A stretch of DNA of 64,000 nt from a virus, in the IMG/VR virus record IMGVR_UViG_3300010399_000006, positions 1 through 64,000 of that record; one strand, 5' to 3'. Positions 1 to 8,094 of the stretch are shown here, one piece after another. A program made the translations under genes and the position numbers. Below the pieces are notes generated by a model, which was given only the letters and a program-made list of their open reading frames with translations, was not told the DNA's origin and did no database searches. Every line of letters begins with the position of its first letter. Positions within the stretch are counted from its first letter, which is position 1.

Positions 1-14
1 ACTGCGTGATCATT

Positions 15-108
15 CAGGGGTTAGCTCAATTGGTAGAGCGTCGGCGTGCTAGGCTTCGGCCTAGCCACATGCCGGAGGTTGGTGGTTCGACTCCATCACC
101 CCTGACCA
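15..108 (+). tRNA. tRNA-like RNA lacking an anticodon loop
   Basis: A perfect 7-bp acceptor stem (15-21 with 98-104), discriminator A and encoded CCA (106-108), a D arm (GCTC/GAGC, 24-27 with 36-39) and a T arm (GGTGG/CCATC with loop TTCGACT) are all present. Where the anticodon arm should be, bases 41-48 pair with 68-75 and 49-54 pair with 59-64, capped by TTCG (55-58) on a C-G pair, with a 3-nt bulge CCA at 65-67. No 7-nt anticodon loop can be drawn, so it cannot decode in the usual way. It may be a tRNA mimic or decoy, or a tRNA with an unrecognised small intron. The tRNA-like fold is certain; its role is unknown. Confidence 0.8.
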
Positions 109-146
109 AATCACCGTTCAGCATCTCGTGGAACGAGTCTGTTGGA

Positions 147-551
147 CTGCCGGAGTGCCCATACCTGCGGCGTTGGGTTTTTGACTTCGGAGCGTTCTCA
201 ATCCGCGTCCACCGTTGGCAGTCATCCGACGATGAGCGCGCGTTCCACGACCATCCGTGGTGGTTCTTAACTCTGGTTCTGTGGGGCTCGTACGTCGATT
301 CCTCGCCCTCCGGTCGCGACCTATTACGAATCGGCTCCGTTCGTTGCCGCTCAGCAAACCACCGCCATACCGTTGAAGTCCTAAAACCCGGTACGTGGAC
401 GATTCTCATCACCGGCCGGGCTTCTCGCCGTTGGGGCTTCTGGGTCGATGACAAGCTACTACGTCGCGACAAGTACTTTGCTGAACACGGCCACCATCCG
501 TGCACTTCAGGATCTCCGGTACGAATGCGGCCTGATGGTAGTCGCATATAG
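147..551 (+). CDS. Cupin-like small phage protein, start uncertain
   Basis: The reading frame has clear protein character: a hydrophobic VFDFGAFSIRVHRW segment, then a histidine-rich AFHDHPWWFLTLVLWGSY motif and a later HRHTVEV followed by a GTWTILITG strand. This HxHPW...G pattern is typical of small cupin (double-stranded beta-helix) proteins in phages, where the histidines may bind a metal. There is no ATG, GTG or TTG between the 3' end of the tRNA-like RNA and the conserved part. The frame runs upstream through the RNA gene, which is surely not coding. A CTG at 147 is the only canonical-like start, so the start, or a start-codon mutation, is unresolved. The helicase follows 11 nt downstream. 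Substrate unknown. Confidence 0.5.
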   Translation: MPECPYLRRWVFDFGAFSIRVHRWQSSDDERAFHDHPWWFLTLVLWGSYVDSSPSGRDLLRIGSVRCRSANHRHTVEVLKPGTWTILITGRASRRWGFWVDDKLLRRDKYFAEHGHHPCTSGSPVRMRPDGSRI

Positions 552-562
552 TTGGGACAATC

Positions 563-2239
563 GTGACCCGGCCGTTCCCCCCACCATCAGCATTCGGTGC
601 TCCATCGCGATATACCGACTGGAGACCGGAACAACTGAAAGCACTCTTTCAGGTCTCCGACAGCGAGAAGATCTACCGCCAAGTCCTAGCCCCATGTGGG
701 TCTGGGAAAACGCTCCTCGCACAGATGCTCATTGCCATGCACGGCGGTCGCGGTCTGATCCTCACTGAACTCCTCGGGTTGATGGATCAGCACATCGAGG
801 ACGCCCGTGGGAGTGGATACAAGATTGCCGATCTGCGTGGAGCTGGTAACTATCCGTGTCCGGTACTCCAGCGCGGCGGTAGATACGCCCACCTAGCCGA
901 CTCCCGCCGTGGTACTAATTGCGACGCCGGTCCGTGCAGATCCGGTCTACCGTGCCACCTGCGTACTAACGGGTGTCCGTACTACGATGCCGAAAAGCGA
1001 GCCCGAGAAGCGGACATCGTAGTCAGTAACTACGCAAAGTGGTTAGTGACCGACGAAGATAGCGAATCGTTGGGTAAGTTCGATTGGTTAATACTTGACG
1101 AAGTCCATCAAGTGCCCCGTTCAGTGGCTAATGCAATGCGGATCGACATTAATCTGGAACAAATCGGAGAGTTACTTAGCATTCGCACTCCTGATCCCCG
1201 ACGATCACCGATCCGTGACTGGTACGAGTGGAGCCAACTGGTCGTTGGTAGGTCTGTCGATCGCCACAACCAACTAAAGGAAGAACTGAAACTAGCCCGC
1301 GAAACTGGCACGGTAGATCGATACGACATGGACAGACTGGCTGGTCTCCAACACGTCGTACGTACCGCCGACAAGTTGCAGAAACTCCGTTCCGGCGAGT
1401 GGATCGTTACTCAGCCTGCCAGTCGATCGATCAGATTCGAGGTTCTATGGCCACGTGAGTACTGCGATAAGTTACTCTTCAGAGGTATCCCCAATGTGGT
1501 AGGTCTCAGTGCCACCGCTCCGAGGAAGACGTTCAACTACCTCGGACTCGACGACGACGAATTCGACTTCTTTGAGTTACCGTCGTCGTTCCCCATCGCC
1601 AATCGCCCGGTGTATGTAATTCCGTTCGGCTATGTGCAGTGGAATATGACTGCCGACTCGATACGGAAGTGGATCAACGGTATTGATACGCTGTTCGGCA
1701 AGCACGGCGACGGACGTAAGGTTTTGGTAGATACCATCAGCTATAAGTGGCAGAATACCCTACTGGAGAACTCACGCTACTCCCACAGGATGATTGCCAA
1801 CAGAGACTCCAAAGACACCGCTAGAGCTGTGGAGTACTTCCGCAGTCCGGAGTCGCCGGATGACTCTATTCTGGTTGGACCGTCGTTCAGCGGTGGGTAC
1901 AACTTTCCTGGTCGAGCGTGTGAGCTGGCAATTGCGTGCAAGCTGCACTTTCCTGATATGCGCGATCCGGTGACCAAAGCGCGGTGCGATTCTGATCCGA
2001 CGTTTAAACCGTACGAGATGATGCAGCGGTTGCAGCAGTTCGCCGGTCGGTTAGTGCGGAGCCGTCGAGATCGGGGGATGACAGTGATCGCCGATGGGCA
2101 TGCCATGAGGTTTTTCGACCCAGCGGAGGGCAATCGGAGGTACGCCGCAAAGTACTTTTTGGATGCTGTACAGGTGGTGAGGAGTGGGTTGTTGCCGAAG
2201 CCATTGCCGAAGTTGACTGATGAGGAGATCGGTGAATGA
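563..2239 (+). CDS. DinG/XPD-like superfamily 2 DNA helicase
   Basis: A 558-residue ATP-dependent helicase of the XPD/DinG type, expected to unwind DNA 5'-3' during replication or repair. Walker A is APCGSGKT at about residues 43-50 and the DEVH box lies near residue 180 (WLILDEVHQV). Between them a cysteine group (NC-x4-C-x5-C and GCPYYD, residues about 120-140) sits where XPD and DinG hold a 4Fe-4S cluster, followed by the family-typical ADIVVSNY. C-terminal motifs include GLSATAP and QQFAGRLVRSRRDRG, the helicase motif VI arginine finger. Start is GTG. Its stop overlaps the next ATG by 4 nt. The Fe-S cluster is inferred from the cysteine placement. Confidence 0.88.
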   Translation: MTRPFPPPSAFGAPSRYTDWRPEQLKALFQVSDSEKIYRQVLAPCGSGKTLLAQMLIAMHGGRGLILTELLGLMDQHIEDARGSGYKIADLRGAGNYPCPVLQRGGRYAHLADSRRGTNCDAGPCRSGLPCHLRTNGCPYYDAEKRAREADIVVSNYAKWLVTDEDSESLGKFDWLILDEVHQVPRSVANAMRIDINLEQIGELLSIRTPDPRRSPIRDWYEWSQLVVGRSVDRHNQLKEELKLARETGTVDRYDMDRLAGLQHVVRTADKLQKLRSGEWIVTQPASRSIRFEVLWPREYCDKLLFRGIPNVVGLSATAPRKTFNYLGLDDDEFDFFELPSSFPIANRPVYVIPFGYVQWNMTADSIRKWINGIDTLFGKHGDGRKVLVDTISYKWQNTLLENSRYSHRMIANRDSKDTARAVEYFRSPESPDDSILVGPSFSGGYNFPGRACELAIACKLHFPDMRDPVTKARCDSDPTFKPYEMMQRLQQFAGRLVRSRRDRGMTVIADGHAMRFFDPAEGNRRYAAKYFLDAVQVVRSGLLPKPLPKLTDEEIGE

Positions 2240-2526
2240 TCTACTCCGCATGGGCTTTAGTGTCTGTTCTGTTCGTCGCTCTGGTCACCACAAAACTGGA
2301 AATGGGTAGTCGTGCTGAGTGGAAACGGCGATACGAAGCGGAGGCTGAGCGTCATAGGCATACACACTCACTCTGGCTTAAGACCGTTCATGAGAACGCT
2401 GCCAACGGTTATCACCACGCTAAGCTCGCCCGCCGCATCCATCGTCAACGGGAGGAGATCAAGAAACTGAAGTTAGCCCTTCGTGGGACGGCTACCGTGC
2501 CGACAATAATGAGGTCGGGTGAATAG
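2236..2526 (+). CDS. Small single-pass membrane protein with basic coiled-coil tail
   Basis: A 96-residue protein whose first about 20 residues (YSAWALVSVLFVALVTTKL) form one hydrophobic segment, followed by a charged, helical His/Arg/Glu-rich domain (repeated RR, RHRH and REEIKK stretches) that probably forms a coiled coil in the cytoplasm. ATG overlaps the helicase stop (ATGA), so it is translationally coupled. No known family is recognised. It could anchor a replication protein at the membrane, but this is only position-based inference. Confidence 0.7.
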   Translation: MIYSAWALVSVLFVALVTTKLEMGSRAEWKRRYEAEAERHRHTHSLWLKTVHENAANGYHHAKLARRIHRQREEIKKLKLALRGTATVPTIMRSGE

Positions 2527-2886
2527 ATGGATCGGTTGGGACGTGCTGACGGTACCAGTGCAAAGGAACGACGTGCCGTACGTATGTCCAAGCGCGGGCT
2601 GGTTACCTTCGGCAAAGGCCGTCCGCGTGGACTGCATCAGCGCGAAATCCTTGCCTACCTCGTGGAGGAGCGCGGAGATACGTGCGGGATCTGCAACCGG
2701 GCGCTTGGCGAGTTGGCCCTGTGCAACATTGACCACATCATCCCGCTCGGCAAGGGCGGTACCAACGCGTGGTCCAATCTCCAACCAGCGCACATCGTGT
2801 GCAACAACGCCAAGGGAGACACCATCGGATTCACCATAACTGACAGCACTGGAGGTGACCTACAGATCAGCGAAGAAAGTTCTTGA
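2527..2886 (+). CDS. HNH endonuclease
   Basis: A 119-residue HNH nuclease. The fold is marked by CGIC (first zinc knuckle), then the catalytic-type stretch NIDHIIPLGKGGTN, NLQPAHIVCN and a final N-x2-K. The cysteines (CxxC ... C) should bind structural zinc, and the first His of DHI would be catalytic. It begins right after the previous stop and lies between the helicase and the putative ssDNA-binding gene. It may be a free-standing homing endonuclease or a resolving nuclease used in DNA metabolism; the sequence does not decide. Confidence 0.85.
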   Translation: MDRLGRADGTSAKERRAVRMSKRGLVTFGKGRPRGLHQREILAYLVEERGDTCGICNRALGELALCNIDHIIPLGKGGTNAWSNLQPAHIVCNNAKGDTIGFTITDSTGGDLQISEESS

Positions 2887-2911
2887 CACACCGTCAGACC
2901 AGCAGTAACGT
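2883..2911 (+). promoter_or_regulatory. Candidate sigma70-type promoter
   Basis: TTGACA at 2883-2888, a 17-bp spacer, then TAACGT at 2906-2911, about 85 nt before the gene at 2997. The -35 box is perfect but the -10 box is weak (three of six matches). It overlaps the HNH stop codon. A GTACGTACC sequence follows near 2942. Confidence 0.45.
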
Positions 2912-2996
2912 ACCCACTCACCTAGCGGTACTTACCAAATCAGTACGTACCACTACACATCCAGCAACCAGTAACTAGAAGGAAAGGACAAACTGT

Positions 2997-3935
2997 ATGC
3001 CGAGTGCAGCAAAAGCAGATCTACTCCGTGGACCCAAGCGGCTCGATGATGTCGATTTCATCTTCCACAACCCCCGATTCGAGGAACGAGAGAAAACCAA
3101 CGGCGGACTCACCGCCGCGTTCTTCATCGCCGATCTCGAACTCAACGATGGCCACCAGGAGGAGACGGCGTGGGAGATCGCCCCGGTGGATTGGCTCAAC
3201 GATCGCGACAGTGGCGAACCAAAGGCTCAGGTCACCGAGGATGGCAAGTTCATCGACGTGGACGAGCAGAACCCGTATCAGATCAGCGGCGCCAGCGAGG
3301 CCGGGGCGCTGTTTCAGTCGTTGGAGGACAACGGCATCAGCAGCTCCGTGATGGCGCGTTTGTGTGCCGAACCGGAAGTGCTGGAGGGCGTCAAGGTCCA
3401 CGGTATCCAGCAGGCCACCGGTAGAACGTACGTGTCGAAGAAGGGTGCACGGAAGGGCCAGACCATCGAGGTGACCGTGCTGGTGGCCGAGTCGGTCATC
3501 GAAGACCCCAACACCGACACGAAGAAGAAAACGGCTGCTAAGGCCGGTGCCAAGCCCACTGCTGGTGCCAAGCCCGTGGGTCGTCCGCCGCGCAAGCCCG
3601 AGCCGGAACCCGAACCGGAAGAGGAATCCACCGAGGAAGAAGGTATCTCGGAGTTGGATCAGACAGGTATCGATACAGTCCAGAAGATCTTTGCGTCGGT
3701 CGTTAGCAAGACTCCACGGGAGTACGTTAGGACGTTCTCTCCTCGTCAGTACGACGGCGGTGTACAGATCGCGCAGATGGGGGCTGGTGCGATGATGGCC
3801 TACAAGGGCAAGCAGCCGCCCAAATCGAATCTAGTTAAGATCCTGACGGACCCGAATTGGGCTGAGCAATTCGCCGAAGTTGGCGGGTGGACGTTCGACC
3901 GGAAGAAGGGGATCTACTTCCCCGTGACCGATTAG
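2997..3935 (+). CDS. Putative single-stranded DNA-binding or recombination accessory protein
   Basis: A 312-residue protein preceded by a good ribosome site (AAGGAAAGGA). The N-terminal about 170 residues are beta-rich and of mixed charge (DVDFIFHNPRFEEREK ... ISGASEAGALFQSLEDNGI). A Lys/Ala/Pro and Glu/Pro-rich linker follows (about 175-215), then a compact C-terminal domain with aromatic residues (GWTFDRKKGIYFPVTD). This layout, between the helicase and the recombination nucleases and with its own likely promoter, resembles phage ssDNA-binding proteins, but no diagnostic motif is visible. That it is a gene is secure; the function is an inference from position and domain style. Confidence 0.6.
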   Translation: MPSAAKADLLRGPKRLDDVDFIFHNPRFEEREKTNGGLTAAFFIADLELNDGHQEETAWEIAPVDWLNDRDSGEPKAQVTEDGKFIDVDEQNPYQISGASEAGALFQSLEDNGISSSVMARLCAEPEVLEGVKVHGIQQATGRTYVSKKGARKGQTIEVTVLVAESVIEDPNTDTKKKTAAKAGAKPTAGAKPVGRPPRKPEPEPEPEEESTEEEGISELDQTGIDTVQKIFASVVSKTPREYVRTFSPRQYDGGVQIAQMGAGAMMAYKGKQPPKSNLVKILTDPNWAEQFAEVGGWTFDRKKGIYFPVTD

Positions 3936-4055
3936 TATTTCTAAGTTGCAAGCGGCGGGCTGGCGTCGTCACATCTCAGCTAGTGGAAGGGGTGACAATC
4001 TGAGTAACCACCCTACCAGCACCGTTGGATTTGAGTTCGAGTGGAATCCGCCAGA

Positions 4056-4754
4056 ATGCTAATCCGTAGACGCCCACTCGAACTCAAATCTCAACTCTAC
4101 TCTCGGGAGTACAACGTAGATCGTTCCATTGGCTGCCATCTTATGGATGTAGTGAATTATGTCGATAAAGTTGGCGGTCACTCCAAGCAGCGTACCGACG
4201 TATCACAACGAATGCTCGAATCAATGGCTACCGTAGGATTCACATGGGAGCACGTCGCCGCGCGAACCGAACAGATAGAACTAGCTCTCAGTCTAGAAGC
4301 AATGCGAATGGAGTACGTACACCGGCCGGAACTGATCTTCCCTGGAGAGCTGTTCTGGTGCCAACAGTGTGACGACGTACTCCAAGGTGGACTGATCGCC
4401 AAGGAGCACTGCAAGAGCCGAAAACACAACGGGATCTTCTTCACTCCTGACGGCATCAACACCGCACGGCAACGAGTAGCGGAGTTCAAGTTTACGTGGG
4501 TGAGTAGCAGTAGAACTGGCGACGATCACATGGACGGGATCTGGAAATGGCCCGTTCAGAACATGGCGTACTGCTACGGTACTGGGTATCTGATGGGTGA
4601 GTTGAAAGCGGTGTTCGTCGTGGGGGACTATAAACAGAGTACGTACGAACCGTTCCCCGAGGCGTATGAGTTTGATCTGGATTACAGCCAGAGAGAGCTA
4701 GATGAGAACTTTAGTTTGATCGTGAACAATGCTAGAGCACTGGAGTGGATCTGA
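4056..4754 (+). CDS. PD-(D/E)XK nuclease, RecB/Cas4-like
   Basis: About 232 residues, the likely recombination exonuclease of the phage. The core motif is VAEFKFTW (E-x-K), followed by a helix with WPVQNMAYCYGTGY that fits the conserved Gln and Tyr of RecB/Cas4-type nucleases, then strands (KAVFVVGDYK). A CQQC pair and a later HCKSRKH sit before the motif and may bind zinc. Start choice is hard: GTG at 4041 is possible and neither start has a good ribosome site. A 20-codon CTG-started frame at 4000-4062, with a strong GGAAGGGGTGA site, ends across the ATG at 4056. Coupling or a frameshift that removed the true N-terminus is possible. The NADAR gene follows directly. Confidence 0.75.
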   Translation: MLIRRRPLELKSQLYSREYNVDRSIGCHLMDVVNYVDKVGGHSKQRTDVSQRMLESMATVGFTWEHVAARTEQIELALSLEAMRMEYVHRPELIFPGELFWCQQCDDVLQGGLIAKEHCKSRKHNGIFFTPDGINTARQRVAEFKFTWVSSSRTGDDHMDGIWKWPVQNMAYCYGTGYLMGELKAVFVVGDYKQSTYEPFPEAYEFDLDYSQRELDENFSLIVNNARALEWI

Positions 4755-5192
4755 ATGACAACTCGAATAGATAGATTCATCGGTAAGTACCGCTGGTTGT
4801 CCAACTTCGCTCCGGTGAACGTGTTGCTGGATGGTGTTCTATATCCCACTGTCGAACACGCATATCAGGCGGCTAAGACGGAGGACACCAACGAAAGACT
4901 ATCAATCTACGACTGCGATAGTCCTGGTGGAGCCAAGAGGCTCGGCAGGAAAGTGACACTCCGATCAGATTGGGAGTCCGTCAAGGTCGATGTCATGAAC
5001 GATCTCCTGCAGCAGAAGTTCCGCCAACCTCAGTACCGTCTTCAGCTTCTCCAAACTGGAGACGCCACGATCGTCGAGGGCAACAATTGGGGCGACTCCT
5101 ATTGGGGAGTCTGTAGAGGAGAGGGTCAGAACATGCTCGGCAAGATCATCATGAGAGTGAGAGAAGAACTGTTGGCAGAGGAGAATCAATGA
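4755..5192 (+). CDS. NADAR (YbiA-like) domain protein
   Basis: A 145-residue single-domain NADAR protein. Seen in order: FIGKYRWLSNF, YPTVEHAYQAAK, SDWESVKVDVM and GQNMLGKIIMRVREEL, which match the family's conserved F...LSNF, EHxYQxxK, W..V..DVM and N-LGxxLM blocks. NADAR proteins act as N-glycosidases on ribosylated substrates, and some remove ADP-ribose from guanine in DNA, antagonising DarT-type toxins. In a phage it could protect DNA from such a host defence or take part in a nucleotide or cofactor pathway. It begins 0 nt after the nuclease stop and overlaps the following ATPase gene by 4 nt. Confidence 0.85.
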   Translation: MTTRIDRFIGKYRWLSNFAPVNVLLDGVLYPTVEHAYQAAKTEDTNERLSIYDCDSPGGAKRLGRKVTLRSDWESVKVDVMNDLLQQKFRQPQYRLQLLQTGDATIVEGNNWGDSYWGVCRGEGQNMLGKIIMRVREELLAEENQ

Positions 5193-6079
5193 CTCCAGTG
5201 AGTAGATCTACACCGGCAAGCAAATCGGTACGTACTGACAACGACTACATCGATCCACCAGAACCCCAACGCAAAACGATCTGTCTGATCTTCTCCCTAA
5301 CGGGCGAGGGGAAATCGACTATGGGTCTGAAGTACGTACCTGGGCCGGTCAGCTACCACGATGTAGACAATCGTGGATTCAACGCCTGCAAAAAAGCCAG
5401 ATCCGAGGGTAAGGTAGTCCGTTACCTGGATCTGGACTACCCACGACACATCGCCGACATGGACGAAAAAGAGGCAATGGCCGCCGCCAAGTCGGTGATC
5501 GATCGTCATTGGAAAAATCTGGAGTGGTCCGTCCGTGAATCAGAGAAAGGTAACGTTCGTACGATCACTTGGGACACCGCCAGCGAATTAGCCGATATCG
5601 TGAACATCATGTTCACTGGCAGGCCGGAACGCCGTGGCGACGACTACGGTGCCAGCTCCAACATGGTCAAGGTGGAGCTGATGAAGATGATCAAGACCGT
5701 CCGCAACGAAGGCAACGCCAATCTGGTGATGCTCGCCCACGCCAAAGAAGTGTGGGAGAAGGCCGGTACCACCAGCAGCGGCAAAGAGAAACGAGCCGCC
5801 ACTGGTAAGTACACATTCAGAGGACCGGCTGAACTGGCGTCCAGCGCTGATTGGGCCGGTCACCTGCGACTGGCGGCGACAAGTGTCAAGGCGCGGGCGA
5901 GTGAGAAGAGCAAGTTGCACGAACTGGAGATCACCAAGGCGGGGATTATTCTGTCAACCCTCGGGGACGTGTATACCGAACAGCAGTGGGGAGAGCCGGA
6001 CGACGGTGGGTATGGACCGTTCGCGTTTGCCTGCTCGATGCAGCACATCGATAGCACTCCAGAGGACTGGATGGAATGA
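5189..6079 (+). CDS. Sak4-like RecA-fold ATPase (single-strand annealing/recombinase type)
   Basis: A 296-residue P-loop ATPase. Walker A is SLTGEGKST (residues 36-44), preceded by a hydrophobic strand (ICLIF). A Walker B-like strand VRTITWDT lies near 125 and a NLVMLAHAKEVWE strand with a polar sensor near 180, the usual order in phage Sak4/RecA-core ATPases. The first 30 residues are polar and probably disordered. It sits between a RecB/Cas4-like nuclease with NADAR and an ERCC4 nuclease, with 4-nt overlaps on both sides, which supports a recombination and replication-restart cassette. DNA annealing or strand exchange is inferred from the family. Confidence 0.8.
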   Translation: MTPVSRSTPASKSVRTDNDYIDPPEPQRKTICLIFSLTGEGKSTMGLKYVPGPVSYHDVDNRGFNACKKARSEGKVVRYLDLDYPRHIADMDEKEAMAAAKSVIDRHWKNLEWSVRESEKGNVRTITWDTASELADIVNIMFTGRPERRGDDYGASSNMVKVELMKMIKTVRNEGNANLVMLAHAKEVWEKAGTTSSGKEKRAATGKYTFRGPAELASSADWAGHLRLAATSVKARASEKSKLHELEITKAGIILSTLGDVYTEQQWGEPDDGGYGPFAFACSMQHIDSTPEDWME

Positions 6080-7038
6080 CTGTATTGATTGACCCTTGCG
6101 GAGGTTCGGTCGATCTACACCAACTCCTCCCTCGTGGTGGTTCCGTACTTAGTGATCTCCTTCTGGTCGGTTCCAACAACCGCGCTGACGCCGCGTGGTT
6201 CGGCAACGGTCCCGATCCGTCGCGACCGCCGTACATCGGTGTCGAGAGGAAGAGGCTAGGCGATGCCCTCCAATGTATGCAGGACGGTCGATTGGTAGAA
6301 CAGCTTCGAGGCATGGTCACTACCTACAACCACGCTTGGGTGCTGATCGAAGAGGAGATCAGATCCAATCCCACCAATGGCCTGCTGGAGAAACTACTCC
6401 ACGACAGATCCAAGAAAACCGGCAAGCGCGGCGGTGGTAGTGGCACCAGGCATTTCAACTGCAACTCCAAGTGCCGGTGGGTTCCGGCATCGGTAGGTAC
6501 AAAGCGTAAACTTATGTGGCGCGATTTCCGTCACTGGTTATCGTCACTGATTCACGTAGCTACCGAGGAGAGTGGAGTCATCGTACGTCACGAGTTCACC
6601 CGGAACCCTACCGAGACTGCCGACTTCCTGTGGACCGAGTACACATGGTGGCAGAAGGATTGGAAGGACCACGACAGCCTGAAGGTGTTCAATACTTCAG
6701 GACCACTGCCCAATATGAAGCCCTGCGTGTGCGATCATCCCAAGGCCAGCCACGAGGGCAGACGCAGTAAGTGTGCTCGGTGTTCGTGTGACCGGTACGA
6801 GCAGGCGAGGACGGTATCTACCCTGATTGCTCCACCTGATGTAGCTAGATATGCCAAGGAAACTGATGGAGTTGGCTGGGACCGGGCGCTGGCTCTGGCG
6901 GATAAGTTCGCGTCGGTGCGAGAGCTGTTCAACGCCGGTGCGGATGATCTGGTGATCAAGGGCGTGATAGGTAGGAAGTTGGCGGAGGGGATGGAGAGGC
7001 AGTGGACTAGGGAGCGGACGATACGGAGGCCGAAATGA
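6076..7038 (+). CDS. ERCC4/XPF-type nuclease with helix-hairpin-helix tail
   Basis: A 320-residue nuclease. The active-site signature GVERKRLGD (residues about 55-63) is the ERKxxxD motif of the XPF/MUS81 family. A C-terminal region (about 265-315) with GWDRALALADKFASVRELFNA and VIKGVIGRKLAEG looks like tandem helix-hairpin-helix DNA binding. Between them a cysteine/histidine cluster (CVCDHPKASHEGRR-x2-CARCSC, about 215-237) forms a probable zinc finger. Such enzymes cut branched or flapped DNA, fitting the recombination cassette. It overlaps both neighbours by 4 nt. Confidence 0.85.
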   Translation: MTVLIDPCGGSVDLHQLLPRGGSVLSDLLLVGSNNRADAAWFGNGPDPSRPPYIGVERKRLGDALQCMQDGRLVEQLRGMVTTYNHAWVLIEEEIRSNPTNGLLEKLLHDRSKKTGKRGGGSGTRHFNCNSKCRWVPASVGTKRKLMWRDFRHWLSSLIHVATEESGVIVRHEFTRNPTETADFLWTEYTWWQKDWKDHDSLKVFNTSGPLPNMKPCVCDHPKASHEGRRSKCARCSCDRYEQARTVSTLIAPPDVARYAKETDGVGWDRALALADKFASVRELFNAGADDLVIKGVIGRKLAEGMERQWTRERTIRRPK

Positions 7039-7532
7039 TTGTAGCTGGCACTGGACACCGCCCTGACAAACTCGGCGGATATAGACAGTCTGTATTAGAT
7101 CGGCTGATTGACCTTGCGTTGGATTCTCTACGCTCCATCAAACCAAAACTGGTAATCACTGGTATGGCTCTCGGTTGGGATACGGCGTTAGCTCTGGCAT
7201 CGATTGAGCTGGGAGTGCCGTTCCATGCGTACGTACCGTTCAAGGGTCAGGAATTGGCGTGGCCGAAGGATAGCCAGATCAAGTATAGGGATCTACTGAA
7301 GTCGTCCGACAAGGTAGTGGTCTGTTCGCCGGGAGACTACTCGAATGAGAAGATGCAAATCAGAAACGAGCAGATGGTCAACGATTCTGATCTGCTGATG
7401 GCTCTTTGGAATGGCTCACCCGGTGGGACTAGAAACTGCCTAGAGTACGCCGGTAGTGTCAAACGTAAAATCGTGAACGTATGGCCGTACTGGATCAAAC
7501 ACTACCGCAAGTGCCCAAACCAGCACATCTAG
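7035..7532 (+). CDS. SLOG-fold (YpsA/DprA-like) Rossmann protein
   Basis: 165 residues with N-terminal IVAGTGHRPDK, central LVITGMALGWDTALA and C-terminal DLLMALWNGSPGGTRN, matching the G-HR, GxxxGxD and W-G-xGGT nucleotide-binding loops of the SLOG superfamily (DUF1273/YpsA group). These proteins bind nucleotide ligands; some SLOG proteins are linked to signalling by NAD-derived or modified nucleotides in defence, while others act in DNA uptake or processing. Here it is coupled to the ERCC4 nuclease and lies 1.9 kb from the NADAR gene. Ligand unknown. Confidence 0.8.
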   Translation: MIVAGTGHRPDKLGGYRQSVLDRLIDLALDSLRSIKPKLVITGMALGWDTALALASIELGVPFHAYVPFKGQELAWPKDSQIKYRDLLKSSDKVVVCSPGDYSNEKMQIRNEQMVNDSDLLMALWNGSPGGTRNCLEYAGSVKRKIVNVWPYWIKHYRKCPNQHI

Positions 7533-7536
7533 TACG

Positions 7537-8094
7537 ATGGTCGGTCCCAATCAGCGTTACGGTCTGCTGACAACCATCCAGATAGACCACAAGTCTGGTG
7601 GCCGCAACTGGTGGCGCTGCCGTTGCGACTGCGGTAACTACACCACTATCCGCCAGGACTCTCTCCACAAGAACCGTAACCACTCATGTGGGTGTACCAG
7701 GAAGACCAGAAACCAGAAACACGGTGACTACCAGTCGAGTACGTACCAGTCGTGGCGAGCGATGCGGCGGAGATGTAATGATAAGAAGTTCGTATCGTAT
7801 CCGTTCTACGGTGCGTTGGGGGTAAGGGTTTGCGCCGAGTGGGACGATTCGGAGACCGGCTATCAGCAATTCCTAGCTGATATGGGGGAGCGGCCCGCTG
7901 GGATGACCCTGGATCGGAAAGACACCACCGGTGACTACACTCCAGGTAACTGTCGTTGGGCGACGAGGAAAGTTCAGGACTCTAATAAGCGTATGGCGGT
8001 GGAGACCAGAGAAGCAGCACAAGAGTTGGACTATTGGGAAGAACAAGAGCGGGAGTACCTGAAGGGGTTGGAGAACTCGGCTGATGAGGGTTAG
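7537..8094 (+). CDS. HNH-like endonuclease / DNA-binding phage protein
   Basis: A 185-residue member of a widespread phage family. N-terminal RCRCDCGN and SCGC form a zinc-binding half. The second half shows YQSWRAMRRRC, YPFYGALGVRVCAEW, FLADMGERPAGMTLDRKD, then GDYTPGNCRWAT, a recurring pattern in phage HNH-like proteins with an NxCxW replacement of the HNH core. The C-terminus is acidic and helical. It starts 4 nt after the SLOG gene and overlaps the polymerase start by 11 nt. Whether it cuts DNA or only binds it is unknown. Confidence 0.75.
   Translation: MVGPNQRYGLLTTIQIDHKSGGRNWWRCRCDCGNYTTIRQDSLHKNRNHSCGCTRKTRNQKHGDYQSSTYQSWRAMRRRCNDKKFVSYPFYGALGVRVCAEWDDSETGYQQFLADMGERPAGMTLDRKDTTGDYTPGNCRWATRKVQDSNKRMAVETREAAQELDYWEEQEREYLKGLENSADEG

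Noticed and set aside
41-75. Reading the arm as a tRNA-Ser (GCU) with long variable arm
   Set aside because: With GCT as anticodon the 3' strand of the anticodon stem cannot pair with TCGGC; the continuous hairpin is far better.
6-146. Open frame from GTG 6 through the tRNA-like gene
   Set aside because: The translation through this part is that of a tRNA sequence; the perfect cloverleaf arms show it is RNA.
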